Positions 43,516 to 52,145 of a DNA stretch of 64,000 nt are shown one piece after another. The first letter of the stretch is position 1; the number at the start of each line of letters is the position of its first letter. A program made the position numbers and the translations under genes. The DNA lies in contig NC_011830.1 in assembly GCF_000021925.1 (NCBI RefSeq), forward strand, positions 3,693,001 through 3,757,000, written 5' to 3'. The notes beneath the pieces are model-generated. The model did no database searches. It was not told the origin of the DNA and saw only the letters and a list, made by a program, of their open reading frames with translations. This DNA is from Desulfitobacterium hafniense DCB-2. GTDB lineage: Bacteria > Bacillota > Desulfitobacteriia > Desulfitobacteriales > Desulfitobacteriaceae.

Positions 43516-43939
43516 TCCCTTTTTCATCCTTTTTGTTGACGCTTTCCACGACTTTATCCAATATACCATTGATAAATTTGCCGGATTCTTCACTGCCATA
43601 GCGTTTGGCGATTTCTATGGCTTCATTAATGGTCACCCGGCCGGGAATATCTTTCCGAAAGAGGATTTCATAACTGGCAAGGCGTAAAAGATTCCGATCC
43701 ACATTAGCCATCCGTGCTAATGACCAGCCTTCGGATAATTTCTCCAGATTCTCATCGATCACTTCTTTGTGAGTCAATGTTCCTTCCGCCAGTTCCTCTG
43801 CAAAAGGAATACTTCCTTCCGGAACAGCAAATTCATCCGCCCATTTGTGAATTGCGGACTTCAGGTCCTGGCTTTCCCCAGTCATCTCCAGCTGGAATAA
43901 AACTTGCAATGCGGTTTCCCGAGCTAATCTGCGGCTCAT
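43493..43939 (-). CDS. nusB: Transcription antitermination factor NusB
   Basis: A 148-aa helical protein beginning MSRRLARETALQVLFQLEMT, the NusB start, and ending with RYGSEESGKFINGILDKVV, the family C-terminal signature. NusB joins NusE (S10) at boxA of rRNA transcripts. GGAGGA precedes ATG 43939. It lies in the asp23-amaP-nusB order common in Clostridia. Confidence 0.95.
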   Translation of the reverse strand: MSRRLARETALQVLFQLEMTGESQDLKSAIHKWADEFAVPEGSIPFAEELAEGTLTHKEVIDENLEKLSEGWSLARMANVDRNLLRLASYEILFRKDIPGRVTINEAIEIAKRYGSEESGKFINGILDKVVESVNKKDEKGNDTLSRD

Positions 43940-44016
43940 AGGTTCCTCCTAGAATTATTTGTTATGATTATGTCGCCAAGAACTCTGATTCTATGTATTA
44001 TTTTCTGCTTTCCCAC

Positions 44017-44541
44017 TTACCTGACTCGCGGCGGACGATTGGATTGAACGGGATCCAGCCGGCGTGCCAATACTTTCACCTCGGCAACTTTAATGCCTGT
44101 AAAGCGTTCTACATCCTCTTTAATTTGAGTTTGCAGCTGCTCCGACACCTCCGGAATCACCGTTTCAAAATTAAACTGACAATCCAGCAGAATCTCCAAG
44201 CCATCCTCCCGCTGCTTAATCAAGGGTTTAACCAGGCGCACCTCGTTTTTACTCTGAGCACTGCGTACAATAAGATCCCCAATAGCATCAATGGTAACCC
44301 GCACTTCACCTAACTGGGAAACTGTCCGAAAAGTGTGATCTATGCTTTTGCGCGGCTTTAAGAAGGGTAATATCCCCAGGATCATGATCAAGATGGCTAT
44401 GACTAAGCTTTCCCAAGTATTCGTCCTTAACCAATCCAATCCAGCCAGTAAAAGTTCATAAGGGAGTTCCCACCCCGTACTTATGGCTAGAATACATCCC
44501 CCTATCACTACCAATAAGGCACCAACACTATACCCTAACAA
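44017..44541 (-). CDS. amaP: Alkaline shock response membrane anchor AmaP
   Basis: A 174-aa protein with two N-terminal helices (residues 5-22 and about 48-63) and a C-terminal Asp23-like domain. It anchors Asp23 to the membrane. A GTG at 44553 has no proper ribosome-binding site. TTG 44541 has AAGGTGG 8 bases upstream and gives LGYSVGALLVVIGGCILAIS, so it is preferred. Just upstream is a perfect 14-bp hairpin separating it from asp23. Confidence 0.85.
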   Translation of the reverse strand: MLGYSVGALLVVIGGCILAISTGWELPYELLLAGLDWLRTNTWESLVIAILIMILGILPFLKPRKSIDHTFRTVSQLGEVRVTIDAIGDLIVRSAQSKNEVRLVKPLIKQREDGLEILLDCQFNFETVIPEVSEQLQTQIKEDVERFTGIKVAEVKVLARRLDPVQSNRPPRVR

Positions 44542-44563
44542 ACCGGTCACCACCTTATATTTG

Positions 44564-44595
44564 TTTACCCCCCCTGGTCCACCAGGGGGGGTAAA
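44564..44595. promoter_or_regulatory. Perfect 14-bp hairpin in the asp23-amaP gap
   Basis: TTTACCCCCCCTGG (44564-44577) pairs perfectly with CCAGGGGGGGTAAA (44582-44595) around the 4-base loop TCCA. It fills the whole gap between the asp23 stop and the amaP start. The T-run is short on both strands, so it may be an RNA processing or attenuation structure rather than a terminator. Confidence 0.55.
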
Positions 44596-44604
44596 TCCGT
44601 TCGC

Positions 44605-45003
44605 TTATTTTAACCGAGCAAGCTCTTCATCTTTAATCTCAGGAACTGGACGAAAATTAACCCCCTGGACATGAACGTTGGTTTCGACGACCAGAAGGCC
44701 CGTCATACTTTCAATAGCCTCTTTCACGGCTTCTTGAACCTTTAACGACACCTCAGGTATCGACACACCGTATTCCACAACGAGATAAAGATTCACAGCA
44801 GCTTCCTGTTCCCCAACTTCAACCTTAACCCCCTTGGAGAGGTTCTTGCCACGACCAAGCATCTGGGCAATATCTCCCACCAGGCCGCCGCTCATACCGG
44901 CTACACCTTCCACTTGGGAAGCGGCCAGGCCGGCAATGATTTCTACGACTTCATCAGCAATCTTTATCGTTCCCAGTGCATTTTCTATGTCTGGTTTTTC
45001 CAT
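44605..45003 (-). CDS. Asp23/Gls24 family envelope stress protein
   Basis: A 132-aa protein with the Asp23 core: IADEVVEIIAGLAASQVEGV, then VNLYLVVEYGVSIPEVSLKV and MTGLLVVETNVHVQGVNF. Asp23 proteins lie under the membrane and respond to envelope stress. It follows accC by 90 bases and precedes amaP. Confidence 0.93.
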   Translation of the reverse strand: MEKPDIENALGTIKIADEVVEIIAGLAASQVEGVAGMSGGLVGDIAQMLGRGKNLSKGVKVEVGEQEAAVNLYLVVEYGVSIPEVSLKVQEAVKEAIESMTGLLVVETNVHVQGVNFRPVPEIKDEELARLK

Positions 45004-45093
45004 AGTTTCACCTCATCATCCACATATTAATCCATAAGTATCTTTTGTCATTATAACAAAAGAAGACCATGCTGGCAAAGGTGAATGTACTAT

Positions 45094-46440
45094 CTATTCC
45101 CCTAAAATCCGCCTTTGGATAAAGTTAGTATAGACTTCCCCACGGCGGAAAAAGGCATTATCCAGTACTTTAAGATGGAAGGGAATGGTGGTGTGTACTC
45201 CTTCAATATAAAACTCTTCCAAAGCACGCTTCATTCTTTGGATCGCTTCTTCCCGGTCAGCACCCCAGACGATCAATTTGCCGATCATGGAATCATAATA
45301 GGGAGGGATGGTGTAGCCTTGATAAGCGGCACTGTCCACCCGAACCCCGGGACCGCCGGGCGGGTGATAGAACTCAATGGTTCCCGGAGAGGGCATAAAG
45401 TTCTTTTCCGAGTTCTCAGCATTGATGCGGCACTCCATAGCCCAGCCGCGAATTTGCACATCTTCCTGTTCAATCCCCAAAGGCTCTCCCGCAGCAACGC
45501 GAATCTGAGCCTTCAGCAGATCAATTCCTGTTACAAACTCTGTCACCGGGTGCTCCACCTGAATACGCGTATTCATCTCAATAAAATAGTAATGCCCATG
45601 CTTATCTAAAAGAAATTCGATGGTTCCGGCACTGGAATAATCAGCGGCCTTGGCAGCCTTTACTGCAGCTTCTCCCATAGCTTTACGCAGTTCAGGGGTA
45701 AGGGCGCTGGAAGGAGCCTCCTCCAGCAATTTCTGATTTCTTCTTTGCAGGGAGCAGTCCCGCTCTCCGAGATGGATCACATTGCCGTGTTTATCCGCTA
45801 AAATTTGAAACTCGATATGACGAGGTTCCTCCACGTACTTCTCCAGATAAATCTCCGAATTGCCAAAAGCAGCCTGAGCCTCGCTTTGGGCAGCTTGAAT
45901 AGATTTAGCCAGCTCTTTGGGGTTTTGGGCAATGCGCATCCCTTTACCCCCGCCTCCTGCTGAGGCTTTGATCATGACGGGGTAGCCAATCTCCTTGGCC
46001 AGAACTGAGGCGGATTCCACATCGGTGAGCACTTCTTTGGACCCGGGAACCACCGGAACTCCCGCCTCGATCATAGTCTTGCGCGCCGTGGCCTTATCCC
46101 CCATGGTTTCAATGGCTCGCGGCGAGGGACCGATAAAGGTTATACCACAGGACTCACAAATCTCGGCGAACCGTGCATTCTCCGATAAGAACCCATAACC
46201 GGGGTGAATAGCATCCACACCGGTTAACTCAGCAGCGCTGATGATATTGGGGATATTTAAATAACTCTTAGTCGAAGGATGGGGACCGATACAGACGGCC
46301 TGATCCGCTTCCCGGACATGCAGGGCATCCCGATCCGCCTCGGAAAAGACGGCCACGGTCTCAATGTCCATCTCCCGGCAGGCTCTGATGATCCGTAAGG
46401 CAATTTCTCCCCGATTGGCTATTAATACCTTTTTAAACAT
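45094..46440 (-). CDS. accC: Biotin carboxylase
   Basis: A 448-aa ATP-grasp enzyme that carboxylates biotin on BCCP. MFKKVLIANRGEIALRIIRA is the N-terminal signature. It also has GGGGKGMRIA (ATP lid), FIEMNTRIQVEHPVTE (catalytic segment) and GHAMECRINAE-type sequence seen as WAMECRINAENSE. ATG 46440 follows GGAG 9 bases upstream; the longer frame would run into the preceding gene. It directly follows the carboxyltransferase-AccB fusion gene. Confidence 0.97.
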   Translation of the reverse strand: MFKKVLIANRGEIALRIIRACREMDIETVAVFSEADRDALHVREADQAVCIGPHPSTKSYLNIPNIISAAELTGVDAIHPGYGFLSENARFAEICESCGITFIGPSPRAIETMGDKATARKTMIEAGVPVVPGSKEVLTDVESASVLAKEIGYPVMIKASAGGGGKGMRIAQNPKELAKSIQAAQSEAQAAFGNSEIYLEKYVEEPRHIEFQILADKHGNVIHLGERDCSLQRRNQKLLEEAPSSALTPELRKAMGEAAVKAAKAADYSSAGTIEFLLDKHGHYYFIEMNTRIQVEHPVTEFVTGIDLLKAQIRVAAGEPLGIEQEDVQIRGWAMECRINAENSEKNFMPSPGTIEFYHPPGGPGVRVDSAAYQGYTIPPYYDSMIGKLIVWGADREEAIQRMKRALEEFYIEGVHTTIPFHLKVLDNAFFRRGEVYTNFIQRRILGE

Positions 46441-46456
46441 GCTGCCTATCTCCTCA

Positions 46457-46936
46457 TTATTCAACTGCAAACAAAGGTTGACCGAACTCCACCGGCTGGC
46501 CGTTTTCAACCAAAATTTCCACGATGCGTCCACTGATTTCTGCTTCTATCTCATTCATGAGTTTCATCGCTTCAATGATGCATACCGTTTGGGACTCTTT
46601 CACCATCTGCCCCCGCTCCACAAAGGATGGAGCATCCGGTGCCGGTGAACGATAGAAGGTTCCCACCATAGGGGCCTTGATGTACTGCAGATTTTTCTTA
46701 GGAGCCTCAGCAGGGCTTTGCGGTTCCTGGACAACTTTAACCGGTGCACTGACTGCCGCCGGTGCAGGCTGAACAGCAGCTTCAGCGGTTCCTCCCATGA
46801 CAGGCAGCGCCATGGCTGGTACGGGCATGCTGCCCTTTTTAATGGAGACCTTTACTCCTTCACTTTCAAGGTTCAACTCGGTGATATCTGTGTCACCAAT
46901 AAGTTTAATAAGCTCTTTAATTTCTTTTAAATCCAT
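46457..46936 (-). CDS. accB: Internal AccB translation start within the fusion gene
   Basis: Inside the fusion, a perfect AAGGAGG (part of the codons for KED) lies 8 bases before an in-frame ATG at 46934-46936. Translation from there gives a 159-aa protein starting MDLKEIKELIKLIGDT, exactly where free AccB proteins begin. So the gene may produce both the fusion and separate AccB from one frame, supplying carrier to acetyl-CoA carboxylase. The ribosome-binding site is seen; use of it is inferred. Confidence 0.65.
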   Translation of the reverse strand: MDLKEIKELIKLIGDTDITELNLESEGVKVSIKKGSMPVPAMALPVMGGTAEAAVQPAPAAVSAPVKVVQEPQSPAEAPKKNLQYIKAPMVGTFYRSPAPDAPSFVERGQMVKESQTVCIIEAMKLMNEIEAEISGRIVEILVENGQPVEFGQPLFAVE

Positions 46937-48322
46937 TTTGGAATCCTCCTTCGCAACTGGGACGGACGGGCTTTTCGCAGCGACCGTGATCCCCTTCTCT
47001 CTTTCAATAAAGAACTTTTTAGCCACCTGTGGAAACAGGGCATAACTCAAGACATCTTCACGGGATAAGGCAAACTCTTTGCTTTCCTGTTCCGCCTTTT
47101 TAAGACCAGGTTCTAATTTGTCCGCAGGACGAATAGTGAGGACTTCTTCATCGCCGATGATCAGCTTCTGAATCTCGGGATCGACGGGTGCGGGCGGTTT
47201 GCCGTAAAGCCCACGGACATAGGCTTTCACCTCGGCAGGCACTAATTTATATCTTGCCCCGCTCAACACATTCAATACAGCTTGAGTCCCCACGATTTGG
47301 CTGGTTGGCGTTACCAAAGGTGGATAACCCAATTCTGCCCTAACACTGGGTATCTCGTCAAGCACTTCATTAATCCGATTCAGGGCTTTTTGTTCTTCCA
47401 GTTGGGATACGAGATTGGAGATCATTCCCCCAGGCACTTGATGTTCAAAAACCCGCATATCGGAAATACGGGTGATTCCCCGTTCAAAGCCTCTGCTCTT
47501 GCGGAGTTCTTCAAAATAATTAGCGATGGAAAAGAGCTGGGGAATATTCATCTCCGGAGCGAATTCAAACTCCTGAAGTGCCCGTACCACAAGCTCTACC
47601 GGCGGCTGACTGGCACCGAAAGCTAAGGGAACACTGGCTGTGTCGATGACATCCACACCGGCTTCGGCAGCTTTCACATAGGCAATGGTTCCCATACCAC
47701 CAATATAATGGGTATGCAGCTGGATCATGACTCCCAATTCTTCTTTAAGCATTCTTACCAATTTATACCCGCGCTGTGGGGTTAAGAGACCCGCCATATC
47801 CTTAATACAAATAGAGTCAGCGCCTAAAGCCACAAGTTCTTTAGCCGTTTCCACATAATGCTCCAAAGTATGCACAGGACTGATAGTATAGACCACGGAA
47901 GCCTGAACGTGGGCTCCGGCTGCTTTAGCCGCTTCCATAGGAACGATCATATTGCGGACATCATTTAACGCATCGAAAATGCGGATAATATCAATTCCAT
48001 TTTTTACACTAAGCTGGACAAATTCACGAACCACATCATCAGGATAATGCTGATAGCCCACTAAGGATTGACCTCTCAGCAACATCTGCAGTGGGGTTTT
48101 CTTGACATGCTGTTTGATGGTTCTTAATCGTTCCCAGGGATCTTCCCCCAGAAAACGCAGGCACACATCAAAGGTCGCTCCGCCCCAGACCTCAAGGGAA
48201 TGGTATCCCACTTGATCCAATTCGGTCAGGATAGGAAGCATATCTTCTGTTCTCATCCGCGTAGCCCAAAGGCTTTGATGAGCATCACGCAGTGTCGTAT
48301 CCGTAATTTTCACCGGTTTCAT
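46457..48322 (-). CDS. Carboxyltransferase (PycB/OadA-type) fused to AccB-type biotin carrier
   Basis: A 621-aa fusion. Residues 1-300 form an HMGL-like carboxyltransferase barrel (KITDTTLRDAHQSLWATRM, DIIRIFDALNDVRNM, ICIKDMAGLLTP, HTHYIGGMG) and residues about 300-450 the PYC_OADA domain. From residue 463 the sequence is a complete AccB: MDLKEIKELIKLI, an Ala/Pro linker and a biotinyl domain with EAMKLMNE (K587). With accC next door it forms a pyruvate carboxylase or a transcarboxylase-like enzyme, and AccB may also serve acetyl-CoA carboxylase. ATG 48322 follows GAGAGGGG 9 bases upstream; a TTG three codons earlier is less likely. Confidence 0.92.
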   Translation of the reverse strand: MKPVKITDTTLRDAHQSLWATRMRTEDMLPILTELDQVGYHSLEVWGGATFDVCLRFLGEDPWERLRTIKQHVKKTPLQMLLRGQSLVGYQHYPDDVVREFVQLSVKNGIDIIRIFDALNDVRNMIVPMEAAKAAGAHVQASVVYTISPVHTLEHYVETAKELVALGADSICIKDMAGLLTPQRGYKLVRMLKEELGVMIQLHTHYIGGMGTIAYVKAAEAGVDVIDTASVPLAFGASQPPVELVVRALQEFEFAPEMNIPQLFSIANYFEELRKSRGFERGITRISDMRVFEHQVPGGMISNLVSQLEEQKALNRINEVLDEIPSVRAELGYPPLVTPTSQIVGTQAVLNVLSGARYKLVPAEVKAYVRGLYGKPPAPVDPEIQKLIIGDEEVLTIRPADKLEPGLKKAEQESKEFALSREDVLSYALFPQVAKKFFIEREKGITVAAKSPSVPVAKEDSKMDLKEIKELIKLIGDTDITELNLESEGVKVSIKKGSMPVPAMALPVMGGTAEAAVQPAPAAVSAPVKVVQEPQSPAEAPKKNLQYIKAPMVGTFYRSPAPDAPSFVERGQMVKESQTVCIIEAMKLMNEIEAEISGRIVEILVENGQPVEFGQPLFAVE

Positions 48323-48383
48323 CCAGTACAACCCCTCTCTAATACCCTATCACGCTCTCTGTCTAAAATTCCGTTTATGTTTT

Positions 48384-48412
48384 ATTATATGAAACTGGTA
48401 AAATTTTTTCAA
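48384..48412 (-). promoter_or_regulatory. Sigma-A promoter of the carboxylase operon
   Basis: On the minus strand TTGAAA (48407-48412) and TATAAT (48384-48389) are separated by exactly 17 bases, a near-consensus vegetative promoter, 62 bases before the fusion gene. It probably drives the run from this gene through accC and asp23 to nfnB. Confidence 0.8.
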
Positions 48413-48424
48413 CGAAACAGCGTC

Positions 48425-48453
48425 AAGTATACAATATCACGCCAAAGTATACA
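48425..48453. repeat. Two AAGTATACA repeats 20 bp apart, upstream of the promoter
   Basis: AAGTATACA occurs at 48425-48433 and at 48445-48453, each containing the palindrome GTATAC. The 20-bp spacing places both sites on one face of the helix, just upstream of the -35 element. This fits a regulator binding cooperatively, perhaps an activator. Confidence 0.55.
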
Positions 48454-48488
48454 GTATAACCTTCGAGATCGGATCTATAAGTAAATCG

Positions 48489-48549
48489 AAAAGATTCTGC
48501 ACACTTTATTTCAGAAAACTCTCATGTCAGTCATGCGCAGAATCTTTTT
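48489..48549. terminator. Bidirectional terminator after spoIIIAH
   Basis: AAAGATTCTGC (from 48489) pairs with GCAGAATCTTTTT (to 48549). On the minus strand the stem runs into TTTTCGATTT and on the plus strand into TTTTT. It lies a few bases past the spoIIIAH stop. Confidence 0.75.
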
Positions 48550-48553
48550 GCTG

Positions 48554-49123
48554 TTAATAACGATAGGCTATGCGGACTTGTTCTTTGGCGGTATTGGTAA
48601 CACGAAACACAATATCTTGAATCACCTTGATCTCTGTCCCTTCCAGGTTGGGGGCATAGACGATGACTGCAACTTCATTATTCCCCAAATCAGCTATGGC
48701 ATCCTTAATTCCGCTGATTTTAAGGAGATTCTCTATTTCTTCTTCCTTTTGAATCTTATGACTCAACTGCAACCATTTTTCCTGGGCTTCTTCCCTTGTC
48801 TTGACCACATTGGAATCTAAAAGGGGAGCCAGCATAGTTTTGGCCTCCTGCCGGGAGGCTTCCCGCTGCAGCCGATAATTGACAAAATAGTCTCCTCCCT
48901 GGGGTAAGGGCTTGACCACCTCCGCAGAAAAATAAATACTCTGACCTTCCGGTTGTACCTGGACCGGCATACTTTCATGAGTAGGCTGACTAAGGGGCTC
49001 ATCACCAAAAACCAGCTGCCAAAAGGCGTACAGCACCAGCAATGCGACAATAACAGAACCCACCAGCACCCATTTTTGCCCCTTCTTCAAATCCCCCCAC
49101 CGCTTCAAAGTCATGACTTTCAT
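48554..49123 (-). CDS. spoIIIAH: Stage III sporulation protein AH
   Basis: A 189-aa protein with one N-terminal transmembrane helix (KWVLVGSVIVALLVLYAFW), a linker and a ring-building YscJ/FliF-like domain near the C-terminus (LLKISGIKDAIADLGNNEVA, then APNLEGTEIKVIQDIV). It is the mother-cell partner of forespore SpoIIQ in the feeding channel. It overlaps spoIIIAG by 4 bases. It is the last gene of the operon. Confidence 0.95.
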   Translation of the reverse strand: MKVMTLKRWGDLKKGQKWVLVGSVIVALLVLYAFWQLVFGDEPLSQPTHESMPVQVQPEGQSIYFSAEVVKPLPQGGDYFVNYRLQREASRQEAKTMLAPLLDSNVVKTREEAQEKWLQLSHKIQKEEEIENLLKISGIKDAIADLGNNEVAVIVYAPNLEGTEIKVIQDIVFRVTNTAKEQVRIAYRY

Positions 49124-49680
49124 AGTACCCCTCCCATGGGCTGAACATTGATCTTATCGGAAGAAATATCTAATAAGGTTCGTACGGCATTATGAATATT
49201 TTCCCGAACATTGGGGTCACTGGCCCCCTCGGCGATGATCAGAACCCCTGCCACATTAGGACGTTCTTCCATGACAATGACCGGTTGGCTGGCCCCGTTG
49301 GGCATCACCAGCTGATTGTTTTCAGTGACTTCTGTGGACTCCCGTGTTCCGCCGCTTTTATCAGACTCTTTGGTTGTTTTCTTGGTCACACTGCCGTTGG
49401 TGGCATAATCAGAGCGCAGGCTGGAGGATAAGGTTACGGATACCTGAACACTGCCAACCCCTGACATCTGCTGAAGATTCTGCACCAATTTCTTTTCCAT
49501 TTCTTTTTCCAGAGTGCTGATTCGGGTGACCTCAACGGTATCCCGGTTCTCCACTGCCTGATTCATAGGCACCACAGGGGCGCTGCCCCCGCCTTTGCTA
49601 TAGAGCAGCATACATACTGCAGCCACTACGAGCACTGCAGGGATTAAGATTTTAGGCTGGATATCTTTAAAAAGATTCAT
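49120..49680 (-). CDS. spoIIIAG: Stage III sporulation protein AG
   Basis: A 186-aa protein with an N-terminal helix (ILIPAVLVVAAVCMLLYSKG) and a ring-forming domain with MSGVGSVQVSVTLSSS, a variable Ser/Thr/Lys insert, and VAGVLIIAEGASDPNVRENI. SpoIIIAG assembles a large ring in the mother-cell channel. It is separated from spoIIIAF by 68 bases, wider than other gaps in this operon. Confidence 0.95.
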   Translation of the reverse strand: MNLFKDIQPKILIPAVLVVAAVCMLLYSKGGGSAPVVPMNQAVENRDTVEVTRISTLEKEMEKKLVQNLQQMSGVGSVQVSVTLSSSLRSDYATNGSVTKKTTKESDKSGGTRESTEVTENNQLVMPNGASQPVIVMEERPNVAGVLIIAEGASDPNVRENIHNAVRTLLDISSDKINVQPMGGVL

Positions 49681-49748
49681 GAGCTATTCCTCCTTACTTT
49701 CTGGTTCACTGTTTTCATTTGCTGACACTGCCGTCAGCATCATGAAAT

Positions 49749-50339
49749 TTACCCTTCCGTTATAATGATCTGCTCCCTGGGCATCTGCATAAAAAGAGCT
49801 ACTTTATCCCTGATTTCCAGAGCTGTTGCCGACAATACCTGCTTCTGGATCGGCTTGGGTTCGTTTAAGTCAATCACGATGTCTTCAATAGGCTGAACTC
49901 CCTGCTCCTCGGCATCCAAATGAATCATAATCCGGTCGATTCGGGGTATGTTCGTCAATCCGCTTGAGCCTTCCGCCAAGTCCACATTCACCTGAAGCTC
50001 TTTAATTCCTTCCATGCCAACAGTTAAGGCTTTAATCTGGCTGACAACGATTGCTTTATACTGCTCCTGGACTGCATTGGTGCTAATGGCTTCTCCCACT
50101 TCCCCCGGGGCAAGAACCGCCAATTCCTGGGCAGAGCTTTCCGTCCAAGCCGGGATTGCACTCTCCACGGTCATTCCCAATAAGGTGGTAAGGGGAGTAA
50201 GGATGGCCGAGATGACGAACAACCCCATCACCAGTTTGACAAAGCCCTTCATGGACTTATTAGGAAGCAGCATCTCCAGAAAGCTGGCTAGAAGCAAGAT
50301 AATAGCTAAATTGCGTACAAGGGTTTGTAAACTCTCCAA
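49749..50339 (-). CDS. spoIIIAF: Stage III sporulation protein AF
   Basis: A 196-aa protein with two N-terminal helices (residues 8-25, 33-60; LLPNKSMKGFVKLVMGLFVIS is partly between) and a C-terminal domain with a VNVDLAEG strand. The LPNKSMKGFVKLVMGLFV phrase is characteristic of SpoIIIAF. It lies 12 bases after spoIIIAE. Confidence 0.93.
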   Translation of the reverse strand: MESLQTLVRNLAIILLLASFLEMLLPNKSMKGFVKLVMGLFVISAILTPLTTLLGMTVESAIPAWTESSAQELAVLAPGEVGEAISTNAVQEQYKAIVVSQIKALTVGMEGIKELQVNVDLAEGSSGLTNIPRIDRIMIHLDAEEQGVQPIEDIVIDLNEPKPIQKQVLSATALEIRDKVALFMQMPREQIIITEG

Positions 50340-50351
50340 AACCTCACCTCC

Positions 50352-51521
50352 CTATCGCAGCATGACAGTTAAATTACCGGACCCCACCACCACGGCAATA
50401 GCCATAAAGAACATAATGGCTACAGAGGCTACCGAGGCAAAGATAAAAATCAAACTCTTGGACATTTCCTGAAGGGTGTCCGCTAACTCCTTTTGTCCCA
50501 GAGGCTCAATCAAAGCCGAAGAGATTTTGAAAACCAGAATCATGGCGACCAGCTTGACCACCGGACCTAAACAAATCAAGGCTAAAGCGATAATGGCCAC
50601 AATCCCTAAAGCATTTTTTAATAAGAGTCCTGAAGTGACCACCAATTCCACCGCATCTTTAAAGAATTTACCCACCACAGGAATCAGGTCTGCAGAGTAT
50701 TTTGCAGTACGCAGAACGACCCCATCAGCCACACCTCCAGTGACCCCTTGCACGGCCATGACCCCAATAAAAACGGTTAAAATGATACCCAAGCTCAATT
50801 TTCCGGTAAACTCCAGAAGTCCCGCCAGTCTGCTGAGCTTGAATTCACTGGAAATATGGTTAAACAGCTTGAGAACTGCTGCCAAAAAAAACAAGGGTAA
50901 GGCTACGGTTTTGATTAAGGTCGCCAAAAAGGTCAAACTGCCCAAGACGATGGGCTTAAATAAGGCCGCAGTGGTCAGATTCCCCATAGCCACCAGCATA
51001 GTCATCATGACCGGAAGCAGGGTCTGCATGAATCCCGTCATGGTTTGAATGGAATCGGAGGCTAGGTTCATGGCTATTTGGAAGGTGGCCAGGGCAATCC
51101 CCATCAGCACCAGATAGGCAAGGATCTGGGCCATTTTCCCTACCTCACCGCTGAATGCGGACTGAAGCTGCTGGAGAACGGCAGTCAATACGGCTAAAAT
51201 CAAGAGCTTTCCGATTAAGGGAGCACTCTCGAGAATTTCTTTTCCCAATAAGGCGAGGAGTGTTTTACCGATCTCCACAGGGTGAAGATTGATATTGCCT
51301 TGACGAAGGTCATCAAAGAATTTTGCCAGAGAAAAATTAGGCAAAGACTCCTGAACATCCCGATCAATTTGCTCCAGGAACCCGCGGACTTCTGTCAGAT
51401 CCACTTGAGCAGCTAGATCTGCGGTCGGCTCTGACATTTCCTCCGCTCCATAAACCAAGGAGGGAGTTGTCCCATTTCCTATGAAAAAAAAGAAAAGAAA
51501 GATAATTATCACTCGCTGCAT
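50352..51521 (-). CDS. spoIIIAE: Stage III sporulation protein AE
   Basis: A 389-aa polytopic protein with an N-terminal signal-like segment and about eight helices, including ILAYLVLMGIALATFQIAMN and FLAAVLKLFNHISSEFKLSR. It is the largest membrane component of the channel complex. It follows spoIIIAD by 9 bases. Confidence 0.95.
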   Translation of the reverse strand: MQRVIIIFLFFFFIGNGTTPSLVYGAEEMSEPTADLAAQVDLTEVRGFLEQIDRDVQESLPNFSLAKFFDDLRQGNINLHPVEIGKTLLALLGKEILESAPLIGKLLILAVLTAVLQQLQSAFSGEVGKMAQILAYLVLMGIALATFQIAMNLASDSIQTMTGFMQTLLPVMMTMLVAMGNLTTAALFKPIVLGSLTFLATLIKTVALPLFFLAAVLKLFNHISSEFKLSRLAGLLEFTGKLSLGIILTVFIGVMAVQGVTGGVADGVVLRTAKYSADLIPVVGKFFKDAVELVVTSGLLLKNALGIVAIIALALICLGPVVKLVAMILVFKISSALIEPLGQKELADTLQEMSKSLIFIFASVASVAIMFFMAIAVVVGSGNLTVMLR

Positions 51522-51530
51522 TGTTTCACC

Positions 51531-51917
51531 TCACGGCACAAGTCGCATAACGGACTCCAGTATCGCTACGATAATAGGAATCGCCAGAACTAAAACCCCC
51601 ACCTTGGCGGCGATCTCAATTTTAGTCGCGAGAGCTTTTTCTCCCGCATCCCTGCAGATATCAGCACCAAATTCAGCCAGGTAAGCGACTCCCACAATTT
51701 TCAAAACTATAATTAAATAGTAAGAGCTGATATTCGCCTGATCCGCAAGGTTCTGCAGTAAATCGATGATGATTTTGATTTTGTCCAGAATCAGGGTAAA
51801 GATAATAACTCCGGTCAGTATGGTCAGTTGAAGGGCAATTTCTTTGCGCACTTCTTTTAGAACCACCCCGATAATGGCAACCACTAAAGCAATTCCTACA
51901 ATCTGCCATATTTCCAC
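51531..51917 (-). CDS. spoIIIAD: Stage III sporulation protein AD
   Basis: A 128-aa membrane protein with four predicted helices, beginning MEIWQIVGIALVVAIIGVVL and containing LKIVGVAYLAEFGADICRDA, the conserved SpoIIIAD phrase. It is related to flagellar export-type FliQ/P components. It follows spoIIIAC by 12 bases. Confidence 0.95.
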   Translation of the reverse strand: MEIWQIVGIALVVAIIGVVLKEVRKEIALQLTILTGVIIFTLILDKIKIIIDLLQNLADQANISSYYLIIVLKIVGVAYLAEFGADICRDAGEKALATKIEIAAKVGVLVLAIPIIVAILESVMRLVP

Positions 51918-51929
51918 ATTCAGACCTCC

Positions 51930-52136
51930 CTAATAGATCTGAAATACACTGCGTACAAGACTGAATAGGTCAGCCACAGCCTGAACGACAATATAAAGAA
52001 CGACCACAACCCCTGCCAATACGGTAAGTTGAGCAATATCCTTGCGATTAGCCTGTTCCAGAACCATGACGAGAACTCCCACAAGGAGCCCGATTCCCGC
52101 TATTTTCATCACCATATAAAAATCCATAATCTCCAC
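51930..52136 (-). CDS. spoIIIAC: Stage III sporulation protein AC
   Basis: A 68-aa two-helix membrane protein (FYMVMKIAGIGLLVGVLVMV and LTVLAGVVVVLYIVV) separated by the loop EQANRKDIAQ. This is the standard SpoIIIAC. It follows spoIIIAB by 9 bases. Confidence 0.94.
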   Translation of the reverse strand: MEIMDFYMVMKIAGIGLLVGVLVMVLEQANRKDIAQLTVLAGVVVVLYIVVQAVADLFSLVRSVFQIY

Positions 52137-52145
52137 CTCATCTGC

